A stretch of 64,000 nt of DNA from Chamaecyparis obtusa (Eukaryota > Streptophyta > Pinopsida > Cupressales > Cupressaceae). The notes beneath the pieces were generated by a model. The model was not told the origin of the DNA and made no database searches. It worked only from the letters and a program-made list of their open reading frames with translations. The position numbers and the translations under genes are program-made. This document shows positions 31,682 to 43,324 of the stretch, piece by piece (positions within the stretch are counted from its first letter, which is position 1; each line of letters opens with the position of its first letter). The stretch is taken from NCBI GenBank assembly GCA_027943335.1, contig BSBK01008836.1, positions 1,365,001 through 1,429,000 of the forward strand, read 5' to 3'.

Positions 31682-34600
31682 ATGGCAAGTTCATCATATG
31701 GAAGAATGGAGGTGGAGAAATTTAATGGCACTAATTTTGAGTTGTGGAAACTCAAGATGGAAGACATGTTGGAAGATTGTGACCTATGGGAAGTGACTTC
31801 AAGTGCTACAAGACCAGCAACTATAGCTCAAGTAGATTAGGATATCAAAGACTGTAAAGCTAAGGGTCTCATAAGACTTTGTTTAACCGATGTAGTCCTT
31901 CTGAATGTTCTAGATGAGAAAACCGCAAATAGTTTGTGGGAAAGACTTACGGCCGTGTAACAAGCCAAATCTCTGGTGAACAAGTTGTTCCTGAGGAAGA
32001 AGTTGTACTCTCTATGAATGGAGGAAGGTGGATCCTTAACGAATCATTTAAATGCATTTAATCTACTAGCTGCATAATTGACATCAGCTGGTGTCAAGTT
32101 AGAGGAGGAGGATCATTGCTACACACTTTTGTGTTCTTTACCAAATTCATGGGACCATCTTGTGATGGCTCTCAGAAGAACTTTAGTCACCTTCAAAATG
32201 GATGATGTGGTGTCTTCACTGCTATCAGAGGAGATGCGGAGAAAGGCTTCCATTTCAGAAAAAGAAGCCCTTGCTATTCATGGGAGATCCACTGAAAGAG
32301 GGAAGAAAAATGACAATAAGTCTGACAATAAGGGTAGATCCAAATCCTGTGGGAAGTCAAAGACTTCCAATAAGTCCAAGGAAAAATGTTGGAACTGTGA
32401 TAAATCTGGGCACTTCCGTAAAGACTGCAAAGAGCTGGAGAAGAAGAAGAAAGGTTCAGATTCAGCTTCAGAAAGATCTCAAGAAGATGGTGATGCATTC
32501 ATCACAGCTTTAGCAGCCCATGCATCTGATGATGTGTGGTTGGTTGACTCAGGTGCATCTTTTCACATGACCTCTCATCGAAACTGGTTCTCAAAATATG
32601 AAGAGTTTGATGGTGGAAAGGTGTACTTGGGTGATGATTCTCACCTACAGATAGTTGGACGCGGAAGGGTCACTATCAAATTTCCTGATGGACGAGTAAA
32701 GGGAATCAATGGAGTTATGCACATTTTGGGTTTGGCATGAAATCTATTATCTATAAGTATGCTGAATGATGTAGGTGTGCAAGTTGTTTTTTCAAAAGAA
32801 GGATTCAAGATGATGAGAGGATCGATAGTGCTTGCAAGGGGTACTAGGAGAGGTACCTTATTTCAGCTAGATGCATGTATTCCTCTATGTAATAGTTCTT
32901 CATCCTCACCATCTGAACAAGCAGTGAAGAAGTCTATGGCTATTGGTTCCGATTGTAGTGCAAACACTTTGGAAGCTAAGCTTCCTGCAGAAAAGATAAT
33001 GTTGTGGCATATGAGATTTGGCCACATTGGTGAAAAGGGTCTCAGAACCCTAAAAAATAAAAATCTCGTTGAGGGGTTAAATGATTGCAATCTTGAGTTT
33101 GACTTCTGTGAACACTGTGTCTATGGTAAACAAAATTGTGTTTAGTTTTACTCTAGTTCTCACAAATCTTTTGATGTTTTGGATCTTATTCATTCTGATG
33201 TATTTGGTCCTGTAAAAGTTCCTTCAATCTCCAAGTCTATATTTTTTGTATCTTTCATAGATGATTACAGTAGAAGGACGTGGATTTATTTCCTTAAAAT
33301 TAAGACACAAGTCTTTAGTCGGTTCAAGGAATTTAAAGCTCTTGTAGAGAATCAGACTAGTAAGAAGATTAAGTGTGTGAGAATTCATAATGGTGGTGAG
33401 TTTTGCTCAGTAGAGTTTGAACAGTTCTGTAAAGAATGAGGTATCAAGAGGCATAAGATGACTCCTTATACCCCACAGAAAAATGGAGTTGTAGAGAGAA
33501 TGAATAGGACACTGATGGAGAAGGCTAGGAGTATGCTTAGTGGAGCTGGTTTAGAACAAAGGTTTTGGGCCAAAGCTGTGGCCACTGCTTGCTATCTGGT
33601 TAACAGATCTCCTACATCAGCCCTTGTTGGTAAGACACCCATGGAGGTGTGGTTTGGTAAGAAGCCTTCAATTAGACATCTTCATGTTTTTGGTTGTGAA
33701 GCTTATGCACATGTTCCAAAGGAGAAAAGATCTAAGTTGGAAAACAAAGTTGTTAAATGTATTTTCATCGGATATAGTGCTGGTGTGAAAGGATACAAGC
33801 TTTGGGATCCTATGACTAGTAAGGTGTTGTATAGTAGAAATGTTATTTTTAGAGAGCTAACATCTTCTCCTATTGTGCTACAACCAGATGAAAAAGAAAA
33901 GGAAAAAGATGTTATTCAGTTGCCTCCTACCCCTGAGAAGACTAAACAGAGAGACCATGTTGGGTCTAATGATGAGGAGAGCTCTAGAAGCTCTGATAGT
34001 TTGGAAGAAGAGGAAGAAAAACCTCAACCTCAGCCCTTGAGGAGATCCATGAGAGAAAGAAAGCAACCAGAAAGGTTTGGTTATTCTATGTTAGATTCCA
34101 GTTGTGCCTTTGCTTTGATTACTAACACTGATGAGCCTAGATCTATGAAAGAGGCTTTGGGCATGGAAGATGCAGGTTCCTGGATTGAGGCTATGGATGA
34201 TGAGATGGCTTCATTAGAGAAAAACAAAACTTGGGATCTTGTACCTTTGCCTAAAGGGAGAAAATCTATTGACTGTAAATGGGTGTTCAAGAAGAAATTC
34301 TATGCAGATGGCAGTGTTGAAAGGTATAAAGCTAGATTGGTTGCAAAGGGGTATTCACAGGTAGAGGGAATAGATTATGGTGAAATATTCTCTCCTGTTG
34401 CAAAGTTGACATCCATTAGATTTCTGTTATCTCTTGCTACATCATATGATTTAGAGATAGAATAGATGGATGTGAAGATAGCTTTCCTTCATAGTGATTT
34501 GGAGGAAGAGATTTATATGTCACAGCCTGAGCACTACATTGTTAAAGGTAAAGAATCCTTAGTTTGCAGATTAAAGAAATCTCTATATGGTTTGAAGCAA

Positions 34601-35713
34601 TCTCCTAGGATGTGGTACCTTAAGTTTGATGCCTTTGTGTTGTCAATTGGATTTGTAAGATCAAAATCAAATCATTGTGTTTATTTTAGAGTTGAAAATG
34701 ATCGCCTTCTTATTGTTGCATTATATGTTGATGATATGTTGCTGTTTGGGAAGGGTAAGGGTATGATTTCTGATTTTAAATCTCAGTTGTCAGCACAGTT
34801 TGAGATGAAATATCTTGGGGTAGCTAGGTACATCTTGGGTATGGAAATCAGTAGAGACAGGTCTAACAAAAAACTTTGGTTGAGTCAGAGTAAGTATGTG
34901 AAGTCTCTGTTGGACAGGTTTAGCATGTCAGATTGTAGACCACTATGTGCTCCTATTTCTGTGGGAACAAAGTTATCTATAGATGATTGTCCAAAATCTC
35001 CTAGTGAGGTGGAGGACATGAGTAGAGTACCTTATGCTAGTGCAGTTGGCAGTCTTATGTATGCTATGGTCTGTACTAGACCAGACATTTCCCAAGTAGT
35101 GGGAGTCCTGAGTCAGTTTATGGCTAATCCTGGATGGGTACATTGGGATGCAGTTAAGCGAGTATTCAGATATTTGAGGGGTACATCATATTACTCCATA
35201 TGTTATCATGGTAACTCTTCTAGATCTCCGCATTCAGTTTGTATTCGTGGGTTTGTGGATTTAGATTGGGCAGGTGATATTGACAGTAGGAGATCCACCA
35301 GTGCTTATGTGTTCACTATGTTTGGTGGTGCCATCAGTTGGATGAGTAAGCGACAACCTGTGGTTGCTTTGTCCACTACAGAAGTTGAGTACATGGCTGC
35401 TACTCATGCTTGTAAAGAAGCCATTTGGCTTAGAAGATTATTTTCTGATGTTGGTGTTGATGCAGAATAAATTACTATTTGGTGTGACAGTCAGAGAGCT
35501 ATTTGCCTTGCAAAGAATCCAACTTTCCATGCCAGAATGAAGCACATTGATGTGCGGTTTCACTTTGTGAGAGATATGGTAGAAGATGGAAAGGTAAATT
35601 TGGAGAAGGTAGATACTGTGAAGAATGTTGCAGATGCATTAACGAAACTAGTGGGCACTGAGAAGTTCAGATGGTGTTTAGAGTCTATGGGCCTTTTGGC
35701 CTATAGCGGTTAA
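31682..35713 (+). pseudogene. Copia gag-pol, one frame with nine stops
   Basis: The ATG at 31,682 starts a copia Gag (VEKFNGTNFELWKLKMEDML). The zinc knuckle CWNCDKSGHFRKDC is at about 32,390, and protease with WLVDSGASFHMT at about 32,540. The integrase HHCC is at about 33,005-33,120 (LWHMRFGHIGEKG, FCEHC). The DDE core has LDLIHSDVFGP (33,180) and YTPQKNGVVERMNRTL (33,466). RT has MDVKIAFLHSDLEEEIYMSQ, LKKSLYGLKQSPRMWY and LYVDDMLLF (34,726). RNase H has VDLDWAGDIDSRRST and STTEVEYMA. Stops in this frame lie at 31,838, 31,958, 32,015, 32,075, 32,738, 33,143, 33,437, 34,463 and 35,468. The natural stop is 35,711. No frame change is needed. Confidence 0.93.
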
Positions 35714-35765
35714 AGTTCTTGTTATGTTCCTATTGCTCTTACAAGGTGTTCGACAAGTGGGAGAA

Positions 35766-36612
35766 TGTTAGGAATAAGGTGTCTCAACCTTGGATAATTC
35801 CTGTTCTTATTATTTGTTTTGTAAATGTATTTTTTGCAAATAATGTAATTAAGTGTGAGTGTACATGTCTAGTTGGCATGTTGATGTGTCACTCGACTTG
35901 ATGTGTCAGCATCTTGTGCATAAGGAGATCATGACTGAAATGGTCATGATGGATTCCTATGACGTGTAAGAACTATTTAAGGAATGTGCTATGATAGGTG
36001 TAAGAGCATCTTATGACTTGGGCCTATTTGGGTGCCCAAGAAGAAGTGGTTGGTGTGTGTAAGAGAATATGCCAAAAATAGGTTGGTATGATAGATTCTC
36101 TTACACTTCTCTTGTGATCATTATTTTTGGCGGATTCTATGACAGGCTATCATAGTCTATTCTAGGGATGGACGCCTATTCTTGGGATTGCATGTAACAA
36201 TTGTGTACATGTGGCTTTGTGCATGGGTCTTGGTGGTTGTACCTATTTTTGGGTCCAGAGGAGTCTATATATATGATGCTGCTCCTATGGGAGAGATATA
36301 ATAGAAATTTAAGTCTTGTTGGCTTTGTCTCTCATTTCCTGAAAGAACTTGCATTGCAAGTGTATTGTAATCTTTGTGTTGAAGATAATACATTGTGCAG
36401 GTTTTGAAGTGCTGGGATTTTTTACCAAAAGGTTTTCCCCAGGGTATATCATTGTGTCATTCTCTATTTTTTTCTATGTATGGTATGTGGTTGCAATATC
36501 TTTGTTAAAGTAGTTAACGAATCTGAAATTGTAAGGATTTATAAGAATTTTCACAATACTCTCCTATAGAGATTAGCGTAGGAAGTTGTTTCTGCACCTG
36601 AGTTTCCTTACA
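35766..36612 (+). repeat. Copia 3' LTR
   Basis: 847 bp, the same length as the 5' copy. The polypurine tract is at 35,755-35,765. The right-hand target duplicate GGCTA is at 36,613-36,617. Differences from the 5' LTR are mostly transitions. Confidence 0.95.
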
Positions 36613-37856
36613 GGCTAGTGTCATATACCACCTTCAAGCATCTAGGTTCATGCCTATGGTGGGAATCTATATGAGAGATTCTTCCCCCTCCCTGCGCAAA
36701 GATTATGACTCCTTTCATAGGTGAACTGGGTAGGCAACTAACTAGGGAAAGTTCTTAGTGGGCTAATTTGGTTCACACTATCCTTCGGTGCCCCCAATAT
36801 AGGGCTAGGGCCTCATAGCCACACCAACACCCGAAAGTCATACACCCCTGCAAGTAGGGATAGCAGCAGCGTCACTCAGTACAACAGACAGAGCCTTCTC
36901 AAGATGATGTCAAAATCAAGAGAAGGAAGTTAACATGGTTTTTGAGTCTTTAGACTCAACAAAACATTCTTTATTATAGTGAGGCGGAATCACCGGCGAT
37001 AGGTGCGTACTCACTTGGGTCATTCCTAGAGGTTCAACTTCCAGCAGGCGCTCTAAAGGTGACACAACTTGGCTTAGATCCAAGGGTTTGATTTTCTATT
37101 TCTCTCAAAGAGAGAAGAGCATAATTCTCTACCTCTTCACTTCACCCAAACACATCAAGCAAATTCATCACTGAGTTAGCTTCAATCCACCAAATCCATA
37201 AGATTTTAGGTTTCTGGTTCTCTCAAAGAGAGAAGAGCATAATCCCCTGGCAAGTAGAAGTGCTAAAGATTCACTACCTTTCCTTGCTTCCCCAGGTATC
37301 CATCATTCTAGCAACATATGGGTCTCAGTTTCAATCGTGGGCATCACTTCCATGTAATGAAGAGCCTATTCCCCTACTTTGCTATCAGGACCCTTAAGAA
37401 ATTTTAATGAAGCCCTAATTAGACTATGTGAATGAAAGCAAGAAAACAAAAATAATGTTTTAATTGTTCTTCGACAATCATCCTGCAAGAAAACCATTAG
37501 AAAGTTTTATGATCTTCGACAAAGCGACCTACAGACCACTATTATGCTATGATAGAAACAAAGATATGAAATAACAACAAAAAGTAGATGTTAGAAAAAA
37601 ACAACAGTAAATTGCAGAATCTAGAAATTTAAATTATCTAACAAAGAAACTTTGTGTGAGGAAGTACTACACTGCATGTCAGAAAGTACTAGGGCCTACA
37701 TGAGAAAGTACAATGTCACGCGAGAGAGTGATACAAGGAGTAAAACTTTGTGTGGTATGCTCAAGAATCTCATGTGAACTTATGTACATAGAGAAGTACT
37801 GACATACGATAGATTGCAGAATTCAAAAAAAAAGTTTAAAATCAATGAGACCATCA
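36613..37856 (-). other. Distal part of the element 2 leader, no gene
   Basis: This continues the leader of element 2 from the copia insertion to the primer site. It has a few repeated phrases (CTCAAAGAGAGAAGAGCATAA twice, at about 37,105 and 37,216) and no reading frame of note. Confidence 0.5.
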
Positions 37857-37874
37857 GCCCCACGTTGGGGGCCA
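37857..37874 (-). promoter_or_regulatory. Element 2 primer binding site
   Basis: On the minus strand TGGCCCCCAACGTGGGGC starts three bases after the LTR end. It closely resembles TGGCGCC-type primer sites (tRNA-Arg class) typical of Tat-lineage elements. This site fixes the orientation and the inner border of the LTR. Confidence 0.8.
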
Positions 37875-37877
37875 GAA

Positions 37878-38874
37878 TGTTATACAGCTAAACATGGACC
37901 TCTAATCCATCTATAAACACAACATGGTCATTTCTTGATCATCGAATCATGAAATTGAGTATCAATTACCCATTCGCATGATTCTATTGATTCAACCTGT
38001 TGCCTTCTAATTAACTAGGGTGTTTGAATTACTCTCAGAATGAGAGCCAACAACCATAAGACCAAGCTAATACGAAGGATTTTCAAAGCTTGAAAGATAA
38101 ACAAAAAAAACTAAAATTAATCTAGAATGAGAATTGCAATTAATCTAATAGCTTGAAGGAAATATGATAATGCGATTTAATCTAAATAGCTTTGAAATAA
38201 ATATGATATTAATCTAATAGCAATAAGAAAATTAATCTACTATGAGAATGCAATTAACACTAAAGTGAGAATTAAACTAATTACAATAAAAAGCTTGAAA
38301 AATGAATATAATTGAGACTAAAATTCGTTATAGTATGGATGCTCTCACAATTGCCTCCTAATTAATGAGGGAGAAGGTTCATTATATAGACAAGCCTGGG
38401 AGAGGAATGAAGAGGTTCTTGAAATGAAATGGGTGACTCTTCATTCCCAATTGAGACAAATATTGAAAGAATTATTTAATTAAGAGAATGAATTATTGCC
38501 ACATATGGGTGACCGTTCAAATAATTTGAATTATTAATTCAAATAAAGGTGTCCATTCAAATAACTAAATAAGATTAATTCCTTTTATGTGTATTAGCCA
38601 AATGGGATGGGTTTAATTTAATTTAAAGCACTTAGGACTTTATAATTAAATTAATTTATCATAGGGATTATTTAGATAATAAAGTTAAATACTTAGGAAT
38701 TAATTATAGTGAGAGATTAATGCAAATTAGGGTTTTTTCAATTGACATCAAGTCAAATAAAGTTAGATAGGAGAGAGAAAATTGCCTAGTAAAATAGGAC
38801 TTTGAAGATGTAAAATTGAAGAGAATGCACCAAAATTGATTGAAATTATTAGGTGCCAATTTTGGGGTATTACA
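37878..38874 (-). repeat. Element 2 5' LTR
   Basis: Read on the minus strand it is a 997-bp unit beginning TGTAATACCCC (38,874) and ending CTGTATAACA (37,878), with TG...CA borders. A TATA-like box (TCTATATAATG) lies about 490 bases in. No second copy was found in the window, so the borders rest on the termini and the adjacent primer site. Confidence 0.7.
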
Positions 38875-40362
38875 GTGAGTTACCTGTTGATACCCAATGA
38901 TGATAAAACAATATTTGGCTATTGATGCACATTGAATATTCTTTTTAGTACTACAAATTTAAGTGTTGTAATAATTGTTTCTTCAATTTTCAAATTGTCT
39001 AGGACAAGTGAGGATAATTTTGGATACAATAGAAAGTGAAAAAGAATGCAATTTAATGCCTTTAAATATAGATACATGGCAATAAAGCATTCAAACGTGT
39101 GTTTAGTAGACTCACAATAACTAGTGAAGTAATAAGAGTTGATCAAATTTGAATTTGGACTCTTTAGAGACTTATAGGATGAGTCCACAAATTTGGGATC
39201 ACTCCTATGACCTTAGGAATGACTTTGAATAATAGAACAATTAATGTGCATGGGAATAATTGTCTAATCATGAGCAATGTACTAAATGCATCATGTATGA
39301 GTTGATACACAAAAGTGAATGAAGTGTCAATAAATATATACACATGCATGTAAATGGGATGGGTAAAGACTAAGGGAATAACTTTAATGTCACATGAAAC
39401 TAAATGAAAATAAACATAAGCATGAGAATTTTACCATAACATGAAATTTACCTACCTAAATATATAGTCTAAACTTAAAATCTTCAACCATAAACTATTG
39501 TGAGTTTTCTATTTTCTAAATTACCATATATATTTTAAAATTTTTTTAAAAAAAAAGTAAAACTAAAAACTCTAGTACTCAATAAAGTATATTTTCACCT
39601 TACTTAGAACTATCTATAACATTAACCTCAATCCAAATTTGTAAACCTACTATTTATTTACCATTGCTCTTCCTTTTTTGGATGGTAAATTTTTTCATAA
39701 CCTAATTTATTTTGATTATGCACTTGACAATTCAAATGTTACAATCCACTGTTAAAAAAATTCTTCATTGATGTTGTTCACATAACTTTTACAATTAATT
39801 CACTCAAACTAAAATTTCTAACTCATCATTGTCTATTATTATCTTAGCTTTCTTAACTTTAACAAATTAAATTATATTAAATAATGAAATGCTTATGACT
39901 TGTGCCATTAATATGTTGTTAATGCGCCTCTAGTCCCTTTGTACCTTGGGCCATCACCCTCTTGCTACTTTTATCTATCAAAAACAAATTAAATTATATT
40001 AAATAATGATGTCCTATCTTTCTTGTCTTTATCAAATTAAAGTATATAAAATTTAAAATTGTAGTTCAAAAATCAAAATTATTAAATTTTTTAACCAATA
40101 TCAATATTATTCTCTTCAAAACTAATTTACTTCTTTCCAAAATTCTAAACGATTATTTTCTATCAATTTCATATGATATATGGAGGCAAGTGTGTTTGAA
40201 AATTAGAACACATCCCTTTTGAATCTAATCTTGCACACGTTTATAATTCTTATTAAATCACTAAACATCACTCGACGATAAAGTTGGCACCATTTCTCTC
40301 GTTCCATCGTTCGGTTCCTACACGTATTACATGACTATCATAATTTAGCTTCGGTTTAACTC
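38875..40362. other. AT-rich DNA, no gene seen
   Basis: AT-rich sequence with short A/T runs (for example near 39,545). The short frames read as hydrophobic, AT-driven junk. No repeat border, RNA gene or conserved motif was recognised. Confidence 0.6.
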
Positions 40363-40367
40363 CTTAA

Positions 40368-40702
40368 TGTTGGAAAAATGGTCAGCACTCCCCTCAGGAT
40401 TCATGACATGGTTTAACAGTCTCCCGTGTCTTCTATAAGTCTAGTGGTTTTTATCGGGCATTAACATATCGATCTTTTGGTGCAACAGCAACTGTTGCTT
40501 GTAACAAGTGGTATCAGAGCTTGGTCACAGGTTCGAATCCCCTTGGGTAACATTGACAGGAGATTGTTGAAAAAATGGTTAGTGCTCCCCTCGAGATTCG
40601 TGACAAGGTTTAGCAACCTCCTATGTCTTCTATAAGTCTAGTGGTTGTATCGGGCATTAACAGATCGATCTTTTGGTGCAATGACAACTGCTGCTTGTAA
40701 CA
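40368..40702 (+). mobile_element. Complete TRIM (miniature LTR retrotransposon)
   Basis: The element is 335 bp. Terminal direct repeats lie at 40,368-40,506 (139 bp) and 40,565-40,702 (138 bp), both starting TGTTG and ending CTTGTAACA. The internal part is only 58 bp. It has a primer site TGGTATCAGAGC at 40,509-40,520 and a polypurine tract (ACAGGAGA) next to the right repeat. A perfect CTTAA duplication flanks it (40,363-40,367 and 40,703-40,707). The internal GGTTCGAATCC equals a tRNA B-box (RNA polymerase III) consensus. It has no coding capacity and depends on other elements. It could be read on the + strand as given by the primer site. Confidence 0.95.
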
Positions 40703-40707
40703 CTTAA

Positions 40708-41436
40708 TACTTGAGAAAATGAAATTTGATATTTTATGATTTTAAAAATTTAAAATATTTCTTACTGTTTTGGTTTTATTTTTTTATATTATTTTTATTT
40801 TTTTATATTATTTTCAAATGATTTGTATAATAAGTAAATTTAATTATTGAAGAGCAAAAATTCTAATCTCTTAATTTATCTTTCATTTTAGTTTGTTTTA
40901 ATAATACTTAGAAATATATTCATTATTTTATTCATATTTTATCTCAAATTTATTTATATATACATTTAATTATTATTTTTATTTATTTATGTATCTTTTA
41001 TATTATCATTTCATATTCTCTAGATATAATTATTATAATGTTTATGTCATGTGAACATAATTATTAGTATAATTTTTTACAAATCTAAATTTTTTTATCA
41101 ATTTTTTATTGACTTCAAAATTTTGATAATTTCTTTCTTATTTATTGTGGTGCTTCCTTTCCAAGTATATACACCTAAAAATGATTTAAGATAATTAATT
41201 AAATATTAATTATTTAATCAATAGTCTTACTATTGTTTAATATATTTAGTCAATTTACTTTGCATTATTCTTCTAAGCATATGTTTTCTTAATTCATTAT
41301 TAAATAATTTTCTAAAATCATTTAATTACCTTGTCATCATATGACTAGGTCTCCTATTCCAACTTAACATCCACCTCACCCATGGATAATGAAATTAGTT
41401 TATTTAAATTATAAATTGGCTATTTATCTTCAAATG
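40708..41436. other. AT-rich DNA, no gene; 5' border of element 3 unresolved
   Basis: Very AT-rich. I see no LTR that pairs with the candidate 3' LTR at 46,246. The gag homology of element 3 starts only after 41,437. Confidence 0.5.
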
Positions 41437-41875
41437 TCAAACCTTCTCAACCCCTTTTGAACTTATCAAGTAGTCTAATAAACCCTCAACCAAGGACTCA
41501 AACTATTGAACAAGCAAGACTAAGACAACCATTTGTACTTAAAGGGAGACAATTCAAATATCAAACCTTCTCAACCCCTTTTGAACTTATCAATTAGTCT
41601 AAGAAACCCTCAACCAAGCACTCAAACTATTGAACAAGCAAGACTAAGAGAACCATTTGTACTTAAATGGAGACAATTCACTCCATTGGGTAAAACACTT
41701 GAATTCACTTTAAGGAATCTTATTTTCAAGAAACTTATCAAACATTTTGAAGTAAAGGATTATGAATCAAGAGTGAAACCAACATGGTGGAATGGTTCAA
41801 ATTACTGTGAGTACCATAGAAAAAAGGGTCATAAAATTAATAATTGTCAAAGGTTGAAGAATGTAATATAAGATT
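41437..41875 (+). pseudogene. Element 3 C-terminal gag with tandem-duplicated segment
   Basis: A 124-bp direct tandem duplication (41,437-41,560 and 41,561-41,684) precedes the nucleocapsid. The zinc-finger-like block VKPTWWNGSNYCEYHRKKGH, followed by a Cys and QRLKNVI, at about 41,775-41,870 keeps both Cys and both His. It is the best kept of the three Tat-like copies. The capsid core upstream is missing. Confidence 0.75.
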
Positions 41876-42239
41876 TAATTGACAAAGATGAGATGGCAGT
41901 TAATAGTCATGCTTCTATTGGAACACACCAAGAATTAAAGAATCCACTTCCTAACTATGAGAAAGGAAGTTCTTCTAATACCAATGATGGCAACAAGGCC
42001 AACTATAAAAGGTAACCTTATCGATACATTATCGATATATCTTCCTATGACTCATATGCCAATGTGATCACCATCAAAGAGAAACAAGATTATAGACCAG
42101 ACAAAGTTACCAGTTGTGGTCAAGCCAAAATGAGACTCCAAGGAGTTCTAAACAAGTCCTCATCCACTCCTAACAAGTCTCCACCCATCCTATAGATTCT
42201 TCAAACCAATACAACATTTTAGATCAAGTGAAGAAGACT

Positions 42240-42840
42240 CCAACCCAAATGTCTATTTTAAAGCTTTTACATCTCTCACCATCTCATAAAGACACTAGAG
42301 AAATATCTACAGAACACTACAGTTCCCACAGATCTAGACCAAGGAAAATTCAAAGATATTGTGGGACATCTTACTACACCAAACTTCCTATTAGTCAAAA
42401 AAAATGATGACCTTGCAATAAACCAACCCCATAATGTGCCACTTCATATAGAGGTTCTCATCCAAAATCACAAAATAAATATATGGGGAGAGTCCTTATA
42501 GATTGGGGAGCTAGTTTGAATATATGCACAATAGCGTTAGTCCTTGCATTGGGATTTTTAGATAATGCAATTGATCCTAAAAAAGTATTACCGCAAAAGA
42601 ATATGATGAAGAGGAAAGAGCTTCTAAAGGAATTATTATATTGCCTATCAGAGTTGGACCCATAATAAAAAGATGTCACTTGAAAATTTCTAGACATGGA
42701 ATAAACTTATAACATTCTCTTGGGAAGGCCTTGGATTCACTCCATACAAGCTATACCATCAACATACCATCATTGTCTAAAGTTTCCCTATAATGGCCAA
42801 GAGATTGCAATTCAAGGGGATTCAAATATATTATAGTACT
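42240..42840 (+). pseudogene. Element 3 protease relic
   Basis: A pre-protease helix (QMSILKLLHLSPSHK) lies at about 42,245. The active-site block VLIDWGASLNICTIALVLAL is at about 42,490, with Trp after the catalytic Asp. The [19 protein letters not shown] block is at about 42,718-42,775. Small insertions and deletions and stops separate these pieces. Confidence 0.75.
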
Positions 42841-43231
42841 GCAATATCATATAGCCCACACCAGAGTTATTTATACCTCACAATAGAGAATCATTTTCTA
42901 CTCCTAAAGTTGACCCAAGAAATACCGCATCCACATCCAATTCTTCTAAGTTGAAGATTGGTATCAAGGAAAAAGGCATACGAGAATAATCCATAGGAAA
43001 AACCTTTTTCATAGCTAAGCTACCATTATCTCTTAGGTCTTATGGAAGAATATCTATTTCTACACAACATACTATGACCCCTATAAAAACTCTTGAGGGA
43101 AGATTTATCAGTGGGGGTACCTTATCGTATGAGATAGAAGAGAGAAAACATAAAACAATGGATTCATAAAGATAAGAAAGATGAACAAATAAAAATACAA
43201 ATCACATTAGATTTCCAATTGATCAATACGA

Positions 43232-43324
43232 GAAAGGATTAAATATCATGCAAAGAATGGGATATGATGGTATAGGACCTCTAGGGTTAACAAAAAAAGG
43301 CATTATGGAGCCACTCCAACCTTG
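43232..43324 (+). pseudogene. Element 3 G-patch-like block
   Basis: GLNIMQRMGYDGIGPLGLTK, followed by KGIMEPL. It has the Gly spacing expected of a G-patch and is the best preserved of the three copies. It lies about 400 bases after the protease, the same place as in elements 1 and 2. Confidence 0.6.

Larger units (their letters stand above)
30716..36612 (+). mobile_element. Complete Ty1/copia element nested in element 2
   Basis: The element is 5,897 bp with two 847-bp LTRs (TG...CA) about 3% apart (some 25 differences counted by eye). It has an iMet-type primer site and a polypurine tract AAGTGGGAGAA before the 3' LTR. The flanking duplication is GGCCA on the left and GGCTA on the right, one transition apart. 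Gag-pol is one frame of 1,343 codons in the order gag, protease, integrase, RT, RNase H, the Ty1/copia order. It has nine nonsense codons and no frameshift. The lineage is possibly Tork-like (AGVKGYKLWDP after integrase), uncertain. Confidence 0.95.
21775..38874 (-). mobile_element. Ty3/gypsy element 2, Tat-like, degenerate, with nested copia
   Basis: From right to left: 5' LTR (38,874-37,878), primer site, leader (split by the copia insertion), gag, protease, G-patch-like segment, RNase H pair, integrase, 3' UTR with tandem array. Proteins are clearly the same family as element 1 (for example SQLIINQVN and VDIKYLSQK). RT is missing, so it is a deletion derivative. The left end and 3' LTR were not found. 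Lower-coordinate limits are therefore approximate. Confidence 0.85.

Noticed and set aside
32202..32513. Second frame of 103 codons overlapping copia gag
   Set aside because: A shadow of the well-supported gag-pol frame, with no landmarks of its own.
40534..40547. tRNA gene suggested by GGTTCGAATCCCC
   Set aside because: No acceptor stem, D arm or anticodon arm around it. It lies in the interior of the TRIM, next to the primer site.
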